64,000 nt of DNA from Gluconacetobacter entanii (GCF_003206495.1 NZ_NKUF01000009.1:1-64000); one strand, 5' to 3'; counted from the stretch's first letter, positions 1 through 8,505 are shown. Translations and numbers: made by a program. Notes: generated by a model not told the origin, from the letters alone.

Positions 1-549
1 GGGAAAGCGCCTGCGTATCGCTGCCAGGACATCAACGGCCCCATCACGGTCCTGGATGTCGGCGGCATGAACGAGGAGAAAGATCAGGAAGCCGCAGGTG
101 TCCGTCACGATATGGCGCTTGCGGCCCTTGACCTTCTTACCCGCGTCATAGCCCGAAAGCCCGCCGCTTTCCGTGGTTTTTACCGACTGGCTATCAATCA
201 CGCCCGCGCTTGGAGAGGCTTCACGCCCCTCAATCTCGCGCAGGCTCATGACCAGGACCGTATTCATGACTTCGAACAATCCGGCATCACGCCAGGCGTA
301 AAAATAGCGCCTGACGGTCGAGACCGGCGGAAAGCATTTCGGCAGCAAACGCCACGCACACCCGGCCGAGGCTATGTAGAGCATCGCGTTGACCACCTCG
401 CGCATATCCGTCGTGCGGGGGCGACCACCCCGTTTCGCCGGGGGTATAAATGGCATGATCAGAGCCCACTCTTCGTCCGTCGTATCCGATGGATATCGCA
501 TTCCTTCCCGGCTATGTTCACGTCGGGCAATACCAGTCCATGTCACCAT
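1..549 (-). CDS. IS5-family transposase, partial (N-terminal 183 codons)
   Basis: The minus strand is open from ATG at 549 to the window edge. The translation shows the N-terminal DUF4096-like segment (SDTTDEEWALIMPFIPP, then GGRPRTTDMREVVNAMLY, CAWRLLP and YFYAWR) followed by the start of the DDE catalytic domain. The first catalytic Asp lies in VIDSQSVKT, followed by GYDAGKKVKGRKRH, and a second likely catalytic Asp in HAADIQDRDGA. The catalytic Glu would lie beyond the edge. The reading frame is intact in what is visible. Known family: cut-and-paste transposases of the IS1031 group, common in Komagataeibacter. The plus-strand frames across this stretch are shadows. Confidence 0.85.
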   Translation of the reverse strand, partial: MVTWTGIARREHSREGMRYPSDTTDEEWALIMPFIPPAKRGGRPRTTDMREVVNAMLYIASAGCAWRLLPKCFPPVSTVRRYFYAWRDAGLFEVMNTVLVMSLREIEGREASPSAGVIDSQSVKTTESGGLSGYDAGKKVKGRKRHIVTDTCGFLIFLLVHAADIQDRDGAVDVLAAIRRRFP

Positions 550-622
550 TCACTCCATCTCTTCGCAAAGACGGATGAATCACAACAGGCTGGTATTGTT
601 CAAAAACTTTCGGATCGGGCTC
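1..622 (-). mobile_element. Truncated IS5-family (IS1031-type) insertion sequence
   Basis: This is the left-edge remnant of an insertion sequence that continues beyond position 1. The outer end is placed at 622: reading the minus strand inward from there gives GAGCCCGATCCGAAAGTTTT, which looks like a terminal inverted repeat. The next three bases outside, TTA at 623-625, fit the TNA target known for IS1031 elements of acetic acid bacteria. The other terminus is outside the window, so the repeat pair and target duplication cannot be confirmed here. Confidence 0.8.
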
Positions 623-625
623 TTA

Positions 626-882
626 AACGAAAAAGGTCACGAGGAGGCGAATTTTTCTATTGCGTTATGGGCGTATTGTCCTCATATGCGCTCCCTACGC
701 AACAACGCACGTGCCACTGGCCCTCTGAGGTTACGCAACTACGTCAAGCGTTCTGGCAATCGGAGCCTGCTGCTTGGGCTCCTCACTGGTCGCTGGTCCG
801 TTAGACCGTTTCGCAACATCTGTCCGTTTGTTCAGTACTTCCACTTGCATCCGGACGGCAGAACAGAAGGGATTTGGGTGCG
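626..882 (+). promoter_or_regulatory. Structured leader upstream of the PLP decarboxylase
   Basis: These 257 bases lie between the IS end and the decarboxylase start. They hold a nested stem (TTGCGT 660-665 with ACGCAA 697-702, enclosing GCGTAT 671-676 with ATATGC 684-689, one wobble pair) and a second hairpin (GGAGCC 762-767 with GGCTCC 777-782). A small open frame starting at ATG 686 encodes a basic 66-residue peptide, and its TGA (884-886) overlaps the decarboxylase ATG (883-885). Alphaproteobacterial ornithine decarboxylase genes are known to carry a conserved leader (the speF RNA motif); assigning this sequence to it is inference. Confidence 0.4.
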
Positions 883-2013
883 ATGACTCCCAAAATCGCC
901 CGTTATCTGGCCGAGCAGTCCCCTGCGACGCCATGCCTTGTCGTTGACGTCGATCGCGTCGAGGAACGCTATAGCGCCCTGCGCGAGGCGTTGCCGCTTG
1001 CGCGCATCTACTACGCGGTCAAGGCGAATCCGGCTCCGGCCATCCTCGACCGCCTTGTCGGCCTTGGTTCTGCCTTCGATGCCGCCTCGTGGGAAGAAAT
1101 CCAGATGTGCCTGCGCGCCGGTGCCGCGCCGCAGGACATCTCGTTCGGCAATACCGTCAAGAAGGTGTCGGCCATTGCGCGCGCGCATGAGGCAGGCATC
1201 GACATGTTCGCCTTCGACTGCGCCGAGGAACTCGAAAAGCTGGCGCGCCATGCGCCGGGCGCGCGGGTCTACTGCCGCCTGATCGTGGAGAACGAGGGCG
1301 CGGACTGGCCGCTGTCGCGCAAGTTCGGCACGACGCTGGACAATGCGCGCGACCTGATGCTGCGGGCGCGTGACATGGGGCTGGACCCGTATGGCCTGTC
1401 CTTCCATGTCGGCAGCCAGCAGACCGAAACCAACGCGTATGAAGCCGCGATCGCGCGGGTCGGCATGCTGTTCACCGACCTGAAGGCCGCAGGGCTTGAA
1501 CTGCGCATGGTCAACCTTGGTGGCGGGTTCCCGATCCGTTACCGCGATGACGTGCCGGGCATCGACCGTTTCGCGCTGGCGATCAGCCACGCGATGACGG
1601 AGCATTTCGGCAATGACCTGCCGGAAATGATCGTGGAGCCGGGACGTTTCATCGTTGGTGACGCGGGCGTGGTCTCGTCCGAGGTCGTGCTGGTCAGCCG
1701 TCGCGGCATTGATGATGGCGTGCGGTGGGTCTATCTCGACATCGGTCGCTTCGGCGGTCTGGCGGAGACGGAGGGCGAGGCGATTCGCTATGGCATCTGC
1801 ACGCCGCATGACGGCATGGCGACAGGGCCGGTGGCGATTGCCGGTCCGACCTGCGACGGGGCGGACATCATGTATGAAAAGACGCCCTATAACCTGCCGC
1901 TGGGTCTGGAATCGGGCGACCGGGTCGAACTGCTCTCCACCGGGGCGTATGTCTCGACCTACTGCTCGACCGGGTTCAATGGCCTGGCGCCGTTGACCGA
2001 GCATTATATCTGA
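883..2013 (+). CDS. Fold-III PLP-dependent decarboxylase (ornithine/lysine decarboxylase family)
   Basis: Likely converts L-ornithine (possibly also lysine or diaminopimelate) to its amine, feeding putrescine synthesis in the cytoplasm. The 376-residue protein has the alanine-racemase-fold PLP barrel. The Schiff-base lysine is K47 in YYAVKANP, then come FHVGSQQ, NLGGGFP (phosphate-binding glycines), VEPGRF, and near the C-terminus TCDGAD and LLSTGAYV, which supply the catalytic Cys-Asp and Tyr of the partner subunit. Start: ATG 883 is preceded by AGAAGGGA at 865-872 at good spacing; an in-frame TTG at 874 lies too close to that site. Length and motifs match eukaryote-like bacterial ODCs of alphaproteobacteria. 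Substrate preference cannot be read from the sequence. Confidence 0.9.
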   Translation: MTPKIARYLAEQSPATPCLVVDVDRVEERYSALREALPLARIYYAVKANPAPAILDRLVGLGSAFDAASWEEIQMCLRAGAAPQDISFGNTVKKVSAIARAHEAGIDMFAFDCAEELEKLARHAPGARVYCRLIVENEGADWPLSRKFGTTLDNARDLMLRARDMGLDPYGLSFHVGSQQTETNAYEAAIARVGMLFTDLKAAGLELRMVNLGGGFPIRYRDDVPGIDRFALAISHAMTEHFGNDLPEMIVEPGRFIVGDAGVVSSEVVLVSRRGIDDGVRWVYLDIGRFGGLAETEGEAIRYGICTPHDGMATGPVAIAGPTCDGADIMYEKTPYNLPLGLESGDRVELLSTGAYVSTYCSTGFNGLAPLTEHYI

Positions 2014-2049
2014 GTGGATCTTTCTGCCTAAAATACTGAAAAGTAATAA

Positions 2050-2126
2050 AAGTTTTTGGGTGCCGCCTTTTTTCAAAAAGGCGGCGTCTTTTGAAGCTTT
2101 TTGAAAAAAGCTTCACCAAAAACTTT
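2050..2126 (+). repeat. Family A dispersed palindromic repeat, orientation 1
   Basis: Two imperfect hairpins (GCCGCCTTTTTTC/AAAAAGGCGGC and GAAGCTTTTTG/AAAAAAGCTTC) lie between inverted ends AAGTTTTTGG and CCAAAAACTT. The element starts 36 bases after the decarboxylase stop and probably doubles as its transcription terminator. Other copies are at 8420, 27464, 35540, 36536 and 62833, with half copies at 17789, 24504 and 24665. Confidence 0.9.
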
Positions 2127-2239
2127 TAAAAACCTGTCTTTCGGGAGGGGCGGCGCGGGATATCCGTGGCCGTCCCTTTTCTATTTTGTGGGGCGCGATA
2201 GAACATCACCCGTCTGTCATCTTCCGTCGGGGGCGCGCC

Positions 2240-2626
2240 ATGCGTAATTCATTTTCCTTTCTGCCCGCCTGCCTTGCCACCGCATTGCTGTGCTTTGGAC
2301 TGGCGCGACCGGCATGGGCGAATCCGTCTCTGGTGCATGCAACGCCCGCCGCGCGACAGAGCGTGGGGGCGGGAACGGTGACGATCCGGCTGGATTTCGA
2401 TTCGGTCATTGATCCGTTTCACACGCGACTCGTCCTGCTCGGGCCAAGCGGGGTGCCGCAACTGCTGCTGGCCTCGCCCAAGGATGACGAGCAGCAGGTG
2501 ATTTCGGTCGATGTGCCGCTGTCCACGCCGGGCGCATATGTCCTGCAATGGCGCGCGGGCGGCAAGGGAAGTGGCGTCAGCCATGGCGACGTGCCGTTCG
2601 AGGTGGTCGCCGCCCCACAGAAGTAA
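2240..2626 (+). CDS. CopC-like periplasmic copper-binding domain protein
   Basis: A 128-residue exported protein with a signal peptide (basic start MRNSF, hydrophobic core to about residue 24, probable cleavage after AWA at 25-27). The mature part begins NPSLVHATPAARQSV, the usual CopC/YobA opening, and continues as a single beta-sandwich domain with the family-like phrase ITIRL/LSTPGAYVLQWR near the end. CopC proteins bind copper in the periplasm and often work with CopD, which is not adjacent here. His residues are few (H32-like after the cleavage site and one near the C-terminus), so metal binding is not assured. ATG 2240 was chosen because it starts the signal peptide directly; an upstream in-frame start at 2186 would add an unlikely 18 residues. 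Confidence 0.75.
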   Translation: MRNSFSFLPACLATALLCFGLARPAWANPSLVHATPAARQSVGAGTVTIRLDFDSVIDPFHTRLVLLGPSGVPQLLLASPKDDEQQVISVDVPLSTPGAYVLQWRAGGKGSGVSHGDVPFEVVAAPQK

Positions 2627-2712
2627 CGACCTGCTGGGGGCAGGCCTGAAATATCCGGGCGGCTTCCCGGACCCGGCAGGGCGCGCGCTCCCTGCACCCT
2701 GATTCGTTCACG

Positions 2713-2774
2713 AAGTCATGGTTTCCCAAGGGTAATACCCTTGGGTGGGGGTTCGGGGGCAAAGCCCCCGGGCA
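2713..2774 (-). repeat. Family B dispersed repeat, reverse orientation
   Basis: Begins AAGTCATGGTTT and contains two hairpins: CCCAAGGGT/ACCCTTGGG (2725-2745) and GGGGGC/GCCCCC (2755-2769). It lies between the converging copC-like gene and ccmB. It is the most diverged of the four family B copies (others at 8316, 24590 and 52793). Confidence 0.7.
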
Positions 2775-2809
2775 TGCGACGCCACTGGCCTGTTAAACGC
2801 CGGACCGCG

Positions 2810-3490
2810 TTATTCCACGGCCGCGCGCAATCCGGCGCCCGCCGCCAGCGGGCACAGCGGGATCGCTGCGGCCAGGAACGCCGCGAGCAGTTCAAGGTCC
2901 GGCCCCCATGACAGGCCCGTCTGTGCCGCATCCAGCGCCGCCGCGCCGAAAATCAGCGCGGGCGTGGTCAGCGGCAGCACCAGCAGCGGCAGCAGCACGC
3001 CGCCGCGTCGCGCGCCCAGCACGACCGAGGCCGCCATCCCCCCGATCAGCGAGAGAATCAATGTGCCCAGCAGCAGTCCGATCAGCAGGATCGGCAGGCT
3101 GTCCGACGGCATGCCCAGCATGATGCCCAGGGGTGCTGCGGCAGCCAGCAGCGGCAGGCCGGTGGTCAGCCAGTGGGCCATCATCTTCGCCAGTGCGATC
3201 AGCGCGGGCGGCAGGCCGGTCATCATCAACTGGTCCAGCGATCCGTCCTCCAGTTCCGACCCGAACAGGCGGTCGAGCGGCAGGAGGGCGGCCAGAAGCG
3301 CGCAGACCCAGACGATTCCCGGCGCCATGTGGCGCAGCAGTTCCGGCGAGGGGCCGAGTGCGAGCGGGAACAGCGCGCCCGCAAGGATGAAGAACAGCAC
3401 GGAACCCAGCGTATCCGCCCCGTGGCGCAGGGCCAGGCGCAGGTCGCGTTCAAGGATGGCGAGGATCAGGGTGGGGGTCTGAAGCTTCAA
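2810..3490 (-). CDS. ccmB: Heme exporter protein B (cytochrome c maturation permease)
   Basis: The 226-residue integral membrane protein has about six hydrophobic segments and the typical CcmB opening, LAILERDLRLALRHGADTL, followed by PGIVWVCALLAALLPLDRLF and a central ELEDGSLDQLMMTGLP. It is the membrane partner of CcmA in the CcmABCD complex that releases heme-loaded CcmE for cytochrome c assembly in the periplasm. Its start overlaps the ccmA stop by four bases (3487-3490), so the two are translationally coupled. No ccmC or ccmD follows within the window; the next downstream DNA is repeat B. Confidence 0.95.
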   Translation of the reverse strand: MKLQTPTLILAILERDLRLALRHGADTLGSVLFFILAGALFPLALGPSPELLRHMAPGIVWVCALLAALLPLDRLFGSELEDGSLDQLMMTGLPPALIALAKMMAHWLTTGLPLLAAAAPLGIMLGMPSDSLPILLIGLLLGTLILSLIGGMAASVVLGARRGGVLLPLLVLPLTTPALIFGAAALDAAQTGLSWGPDLELLAAFLAAAIPLCPLAAGAGLRAAVE

Positions 3491-4185
3491 AACAGGTCAT
3501 CCTCGGGGAAATCCTCCATCGCCTGGGGGATGTCGGATTCGTTCAGTCCCGGCAGCGCCAGCGATTTTGCATCCGGCAGGGGCAGGGGAACGTGCGTGGT
3601 TGCGATCACGATTCCGCCAGCTTCGCGATGGGTGCGGAAAAGCGTTTCCAGCAGTCCCATCGTGTTGCTGTCGAGGCCGAGGCTCGGTTCATCCAGCAGC
3701 CAGAGCGGCGCACGGGCCAGCAGGACGCGCGCCAGTGCGGCGCGGCGTTTCTGCCCGGCCGAGAGCATGCGTGCAGGCAGGTCCGCCAGTCCGGAAATAT
3801 TGAGTGCAGACATGCAGGAATCCGGATCGCCGCCGCCAGCGCGCGCCGCCAGCGTCAGGTTTTCGCGCAGCGTCAGCCCGGGTTTGAGCGCATCCTGATG
3901 GCCCAGGTACGCCACCCGTTCGGCATGGCGCGAACGGTCCGCCAGCGCATCGACGCCTGACCACAGCACATGGCCGCCTTCCGGTTTGCGCAGCCCGGCC
4001 AGCACACGCAGCAATGTGGACTTTCCAGCACCGTTCGGACCGGTCAGCAGCAGCGCGTCACCCGCGTCGAGCGCCAGGCCAACCTGGTCCAGAACAAGGC
4101 GTTCCCCGCGAAAAACCGAGATATTTTCCACTTTCAGCAGGGGCGTGTTCCTGGGGGCAAAGGCAGTGATGGCCGGGTCCTCCAC
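3487..4185 (-). CDS. ccmA: Heme exporter ATP-binding protein A
   Basis: ABC-type ATPase of 232 residues that drives the CcmABCD heme-handling complex. Walker A is GPNGAGKS at residues 49-56, the Q-loop lies in GHQD near 97, the signature LSAGQ is at 141-145, Walker B LLDEP is at 163-167, and the switch His is in ATTH near 200. The protein is close to the usual length for CcmA (about 200-230). It is first in a two-gene operon with ccmB. The start gives about 15 residues of poorly conserved sequence before LLKVENISV, so a slightly shorter protein is possible. Confidence 0.95.
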   Translation of the reverse strand: MEDPAITAFAPRNTPLLKVENISVFRGERLVLDQVGLALDAGDALLLTGPNGAGKSTLLRVLAGLRKPEGGHVLWSGVDALADRSRHAERVAYLGHQDALKPGLTLRENLTLAARAGGGDPDSCMSALNISGLADLPARMLSAGQKRRAALARVLLARAPLWLLDEPSLGLDSNTMGLLETLFRTHREAGGIVIATTHVPLPLPDAKSLALPGLNESDIPQAMEDFPEDDLF

Positions 4186-4403
4186 ATGATTGTGACCGGG
4201 GTGGGACAGGGCGTGCCGAAACCCGATCCCGCGTTCTTGTTACCGGGGCTAGCTTGTGTCAGCCCCGCGTCCGGGTATGTTCTACCACCGTTGGGAGATC
4301 AAGCCGGTTATCCACTGAAAGGTCACGCCACGCCTGTCTGTTCACGTGGCGGGAGGGCTTCGGTGGATGGCTAACGGCTGATGCCTCGGAGGAAACAAAG
4401 CCA

Positions 4404-7097
4404 ATGAAGACGGTTGGGCACGACTCACTGAAAACGGGCCGCACACTTAATGTGGACGGCAAGACCTACCATTATTTTTCCATCCCCGAAGCCGAGAAGA
4501 CAATCGGCGACGTCGCACGACTGCCGGTCAGCCTGAAGGTGCTGCTGGAAAACGTCCTGCGGTTCGAGGACGGACATTCCTATACGGTTGACGACGCCAA
4601 GGCGATCGCCGGCTGGCTGCCCAAGGGCAGTTCCACCAAGGAAGTGCAGTTCAAGCCCGCGCGCATCCTGATGCAGGACTTCACCGGCGTCCCCGCCGTG
4701 GTTGACCTTGCCGCGATGCGCGACGGCATCCTCAAGCTCAAGGGTGACCCGCAGAAGGTCAACCCGCTGGTGCCCGTCAACCTCGTGATCGACCATTCGG
4801 TCATGGTGGATGTCGCGGGTTCGCCCGAAGCGCTGCAGGATAACGTCACGATCGAGTTCGAACGTAACGGCGAACGTTACGCCTTCCTGCGCTGGGGCCA
4901 GGAAGCGTTCGAGAACTTCTCGGTCGTGCCGCCGGGCACGGGTATCTGCCATCAGGTGAACCTGGAATATATCGCGCAGGCGGTGTGGACGGCGCATGTC
5001 GGTGGCAAGGACTATGCCTATCCCGACACCCTGTTCGGCACCGACAGTCACACGACCATGGTCAACGGCATGGGCGTGCTGGGCTGGGGTGTTGGCGGGA
5101 TCGAGGCCGAGGCCGCGATGCTGGGCCAGCCGATCGCCATGCTGATCCCCGATGTCATCGGGTTCAAGATGACCGGCAAGCTGCCCGAAGGCGTGACCGC
5201 CACCGACCTGGTGCTGACGGTGACGCAGATGCTGCGCAAGAAGGGCGTCGTCGGCAAGTTCGTCGAGTTTTTTGGCCCCGCCCTTGACCACCTGCCGGTG
5301 GCCGACCGCGCGACCATCGCCAACATGGCCCCGGAATACGGCGCGACCTGCGGCTTCTTCCCCGTCGATGACCTGACGCTGGATTACCTGCGCCAGACCG
5401 GCCGCGAGGAACACCGCATCAAGCTGACGGAAGAATACCTCAAGGCGCAGGGCATGTTCCGTCACCCGCATTCGGAACATCCCGTCTTCACCGACACGCT
5501 GGAACTCGACCTTGCGACCATCGTGCCGTCGATCGCGGGTCCGAAGCGTCCGCAGGACCGCGTGGTCCTCAAGGGTGCCGACAAGGCGTTCGAGACGGAA
5601 CTGACCGGCAGCCTGGGCGTGCCCGAAGCCGACAAGAACAAGAAGGCGCCTGTCGCGGGCACCAACTATGAACTGGGTCACGGCGATATCGTGATCGCGG
5701 CGATCACCTCGTGCACCAACACCTCCAACCCGGCGGTCCTGATCGCGGCGGGCCTAGTGGCGAAGAAGGCGCGCGCGCTGGGCCTGAAGCCCAAGCCGTG
5801 GGTGAAGACGTCGCTGGCGCCGGGTTCGCAGGTTGTCACCGACTACCTGACGCGTGCGGGCCTGCAGGAAGAGCTGGACGCGATGGGCTTCAACACCGTC
5901 GGGTATGGCTGCACCACCTGTATCGGCAATTCCGGCCCGCTTGAGGACCACATTGTCGATGCCATCGAGAACAACAAGCTCGTGGCCGTGTCCGTCCTGT
6001 CGGGCAACCGCAACTTCGAGGGGCGTATTTCCCCGAACGTGCGCGCCAACTACCTCGCCAGCCCGCCGCTGGTGGTCGCCTACTCCCTGCTGGGCACCAT
6101 CCGCGAGGACCTGACGACGGCGTCGCTGGGCACGTCCAAGGATGGCAAGCCGGTGTACCTGAAGGACATCTGGCCCACCAACCACGAGATCGCCGCCCTG
6201 ATGGGTTCGGCCATCACGCGTGACGAGTTCATCAAGCGCTACAAGCACGTCAGCCAGGGCACCAAGGAGTGGCAGAACCTGAAGGTCGCGACGGGTTCGG
6301 AAACCTATGCATGGGATCCGTCCTCCACCTACGTGCAGGATCCGCCGTACTTCCAGGACATCACGCCCGAGCCCAAGCCGCGTGGCGACATCATCGGTGC
6401 GCGCATCCTTGCGCTGCTGGGTGACAACATCACGACCGACCACATCTCGCCCGCCGGCGCGATCAAGGAAAGCTCCCCTGCGGGCAAGTATCTTGAAGCC
6501 CATGGCGTCGCGAAGAAGGACTTCAACTCCTACGGTTCGCGTCGTGGCAATGACCGCGTGATGGTGCGTGGCACGTTCGCCAACATCCGCATCAAGAACG
6601 AGATGGTTCCTGGGACCGAGGGTGGCTTCTCCAAGCATTATCCCGACGTCAAGGAAGGCGCCATCTACGACGTGGCGATGGAGTACAAGAAGGAAGGCAC
6701 GCCGCTGGTCGTCTTTGGCGGCAAGGAATACGGCATGGGGTCGTCGCGCGACTGGGCGGCGAAGGGCACCCTGCTGCTGGGCGTGCGTGCGGTGATCGCC
6801 GAAAGCTTCGAGCGCATCCACCGTTCCAACCTGGTGGGCATGGGCGTGCTGCCGCTGCTGTTCAAGGACGGCACGACGCGCAAGACGCTGGGCCTGAAGG
6901 GCGATGAAATCATCGAAATCAAGGGGCTGGACAACATCACCCCGCGCATGACGATGACGATGACCATCACCCGTGCCGATGGCTCCAAGCAGGAAGTTCC
7001 CCTGCTGTGCCGTGTCGATACGCTGGACGAGGTCGAGTATTTCCGCAATGGCGGCATTCTCCAGACCGTTCTGCGTGGCATGACCAAGGCCGCCTGA
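4404..7097 (+). CDS. acnA: Aconitate hydratase A
   Basis: Interconverts citrate and isocitrate in the TCA cycle. The 897-residue length matches AcnA/IRP1-type aconitases. The three [4Fe-4S] ligands are visible as C437 in SCTNTSNP and C503 and C506 in GCTTCIGNSG. The active-site segment GTDSHTTMVNGMGVLGWGVG is present, and the C-terminal swivel domain contains GSSRDWAAKG. ATG 4404 has a good ribosome-binding site (CGGAGGAA, 4387-4394). The gene is monocistronic, with a strong terminator just after it. The 218-base upstream gap separates it from the divergent ccmAB and should contain both promoters. Confidence 0.98.
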   Translation: MKTVGHDSLKTGRTLNVDGKTYHYFSIPEAEKTIGDVARLPVSLKVLLENVLRFEDGHSYTVDDAKAIAGWLPKGSSTKEVQFKPARILMQDFTGVPAVVDLAAMRDGILKLKGDPQKVNPLVPVNLVIDHSVMVDVAGSPEALQDNVTIEFERNGERYAFLRWGQEAFENFSVVPPGTGICHQVNLEYIAQAVWTAHVGGKDYAYPDTLFGTDSHTTMVNGMGVLGWGVGGIEAEAAMLGQPIAMLIPDVIGFKMTGKLPEGVTATDLVLTVTQMLRKKGVVGKFVEFFGPALDHLPVADRATIANMAPEYGATCGFFPVDDLTLDYLRQTGREEHRIKLTEEYLKAQGMFRHPHSEHPVFTDTLELDLATIVPSIAGPKRPQDRVVLKGADKAFETELTGSLGVPEADKNKKAPVAGTNYELGHGDIVIAAITSCTNTSNPAVLIAAGLVAKKARALGLKPKPWVKTSLAPGSQVVTDYLTRAGLQEELDAMGFNTVGYGCTTCIGNSGPLEDHIVDAIENNKLVAVSVLSGNRNFEGRISPNVRANYLASPPLVVAYSLLGTIREDLTTASLGTSKDGKPVYLKDIWPTNHEIAALMGSAITRDEFIKRYKHVSQGTKEWQNLKVATGSETYAWDPSSTYVQDPPYFQDITPEPKPRGDIIGARILALLGDNITTDHISPAGAIKESSPAGKYLEAHGVAKKDFNSYGSRRGNDRVMVRGTFANIRIKNEMVPGTEGGFSKHYPDVKEGAIYDVAMEYKKEGTPLVVFGGKEYGMGSSRDWAAKGTLLLGVRAVIAESFERIHRSNLVGMGVLPLLFKDGTTRKTLGLKGDEIIEIKGLDNITPRMTMTMTITRADGSKQEVPLLCRVDTLDEVEYFRNGGILQTVLRGMTKAA

Positions 7098-7142
7098 TCC
7101 ATACAGGCCGGCTGGTGGTTTCGCCAGCATAGGTAAGAAAGA

Positions 7143-7174
7143 CGGCGGTCCGTATCACGGACCGCCGTTTTTTT
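7143..7174 (+). terminator. Intrinsic terminator of acnA
   Basis: A GC-rich stem GGCGGTCCGT/ACGGACCGCC with a short loop (ATC) is followed by a run of seven T. It sits 46 bases after the acnA stop. Confidence 0.92.
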
Positions 7175-7285
7175 ATGTCCCGATGATGGCGGTCCGTCCT
7201 GCCGATGGCGAAAAACCGCCGGATTCGCCCATGCCTCCGTCCCCGTTATACGGAACCTTGCAAGAAACACATGTCGGCGGTGCTT

Positions 7286-7345
7286 TTACGCTATATTGTG
7301 TATAAATACGGCATCGTTTAAAACTATATATGATGTAATAACATG
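7286..7345 (+). promoter_or_regulatory. AT-rich promoter region of the LysR gene
   Basis: This 60-base AT-rich patch in otherwise GC-rich DNA contains TATATTGTGTATAAATA and ACTATATATGATG, with several possible -10 elements and partial dyads of the kind LysR proteins bind. It lies 20-80 bases before the LysR start. Exact promoter elements cannot be fixed by eye. Confidence 0.4.
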
Positions 7346-7364
7346 CTGCACGTACCGGGGCCTC

Positions 7365-8258
7365 ATGGATCTGCTCTCTGCCTTGCACAGCTTCGTTCGC
7401 GTGGCTGCAACTGGCTCGTTCTCCGCCGTTTCACGTGAAACCGGGGCCAGCCAGCCGACGATTTCGCGCCATATCGCACTGCTGGAGGCCCATTACGGCG
7501 CCACCCTGTTCGCGCGCACAACCCGCAGCCTGATGATGACGGAGGACGGGCGCAGCCTGCTTCCTCATGCCTATGAAGTGCTGGAGATCCTGGAGACGGC
7601 GGAAACCGCGCTGGGACGTCGCCGGGCGTCGGTGTCGGGACTGGTCCGGCTGGGTGTTACGACGGCTTTCGGCCTGTATCTGACGGGCAAGCTGGGCAAG
7701 CTGCTGGAGGAGCATCCCGACCTGTCGGTCGAACTCGTCATGCGCGACGGGTTTGGTGACCTGGTGGAGGAGGGACTCGACCTTGCGGTCAGGGTGGGGT
7801 CCATTGCCGAAGGTTCCCTGATTGCGCGGCGACTCGGGTCCGTGCGTCGGTATGTCGTGGCTTCCAGCGACTATCTGGCCCGGCGTGGCACGCCGGCGCA
7901 TCCGCGCGACCTGCTGAACCATCCCTGCATTGCCTACAGCTATGGCGGATCGCGCCATGACTGGCATTTCGAGTGCAAGGGGGAGGAGAACGTCGTCGCC
8001 GCCAGTGGCCCCTTCCGCGCCAACAGCAGCGAGGCCGTATTGCAGGCGGTGCGTTCCGGCCTGGGCATCGGCATGCTGCCGTCCTTTCAGGTGGAGGAAG
8101 ATATCGCCAGCGGGCGGTTGATCCACCTGTTTCCCGAATGGACGGTGCCGGAAATGCCGTTCTATGCGGTGCATACCGGACCGCGCACCCTGCCGCTGCG
8201 CACGCGCACGGTGCTGGATTTCCTGATCGATATTTCGGACGTGCTGCGGCAGGGGTAA
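7365..8258 (+). CDS. LysR-family transcriptional regulator
   Basis: 297 residues, normal for LTTRs. The N-terminal winged helix-turn-helix covers about residues 1-60 (ALHSFVRVAATGSFSAVSR, QPTISRHIALLEAHYG, LFARTTRSLMMTEDG). It is followed by a type-2 periplasmic-binding-like effector domain (VRLGVTTAFGLYL through LPSFQVEEDIASGRL). The segment LAVRVGSIAEGSLIARRLG is typical of the subgroup around DsdC/AaeR/YafC-like regulators. No divergent target gene is adjacent, so the regulon is not evident. The start at ATG 7365 puts the HTH at the usual distance; an upstream in-frame start at 7296 lies inside the promoter-like region. Confidence 0.92.
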   Translation: MDLLSALHSFVRVAATGSFSAVSRETGASQPTISRHIALLEAHYGATLFARTTRSLMMTEDGRSLLPHAYEVLEILETAETALGRRRASVSGLVRLGVTTAFGLYLTGKLGKLLEEHPDLSVELVMRDGFGDLVEEGLDLAVRVGSIAEGSLIARRLGSVRRYVVASSDYLARRGTPAHPRDLLNHPCIAYSYGGSRHDWHFECKGEENVVAASGPFRANSSEAVLQAVRSGLGIGMLPSFQVEEDIASGRLIHLFPEWTVPEMPFYAVHTGPRTLPLRTRTVLDFLIDISDVLRQG

Positions 8259-8315
8259 GCCGTCCGTAGGGGGCGCGTGGAACCTGTCAAAAGGGTTCGT
8301 GCTGGGGGGGATGGT

Positions 8316-8370
8316 CAGGGCTCTGCCCTGAAACCCGCCAAAGGGCATTGCCCTTTGGAAACCATGACTT
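8316..8370 (+). repeat. Family B dispersed repeat, forward orientation
   Basis: Two hairpins, CAGGGC/GCCCTG (8316-8330) and CCAAAGGGC/GCCCTTTGG (8338-8358), then AACCATGACTT. Nearly identical to the copy at 52793-52847 and to the reverse complement of 24590-24644. It lies between the LysR gene and the AAA+ cassette. Confidence 0.85.
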
Positions 8371-8419
8371 TTCAGGGCATTGGGGTGTGGGATCGAGATC
8401 CAGCACCCAAAGCATTCAG

Positions 8420-8495
8420 AAGTTTTTGGTGAAGCTTTTTCAAAAAGCTTCAAAGAATGTCGCCTTTTCAAAGACGGGGCGACATCCAAAAACTG
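8420..8495 (-). repeat. Family A dispersed palindromic repeat, orientation 2
   Basis: AAGTTTTTGGTGAAGC end first, hairpin GAAGCTTTTT/AAAAAGCTTC, then a diverged GTCGCC.../GGCGAC hairpin and ATCCAAAAACT. It ends 10 bases from the stop of the minus-strand gene at 8506 and so may serve as terminator of the three-gene cassette. Confidence 0.85.
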
Positions 8496-8505
8496 TTATG
8501 TTTCC

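Noticed and set aside
67-804. A 245-codon plus-strand frame over the IS and leader
   Set aside because: Its first 500 bases are the reverse complement of the transposase, which shows clear catalytic motifs on the minus strand.
832-2076. A 414-codon minus-strand frame over the decarboxylase
   Set aside because: Antisense shadow; it also runs into repeat A, which is non-coding.
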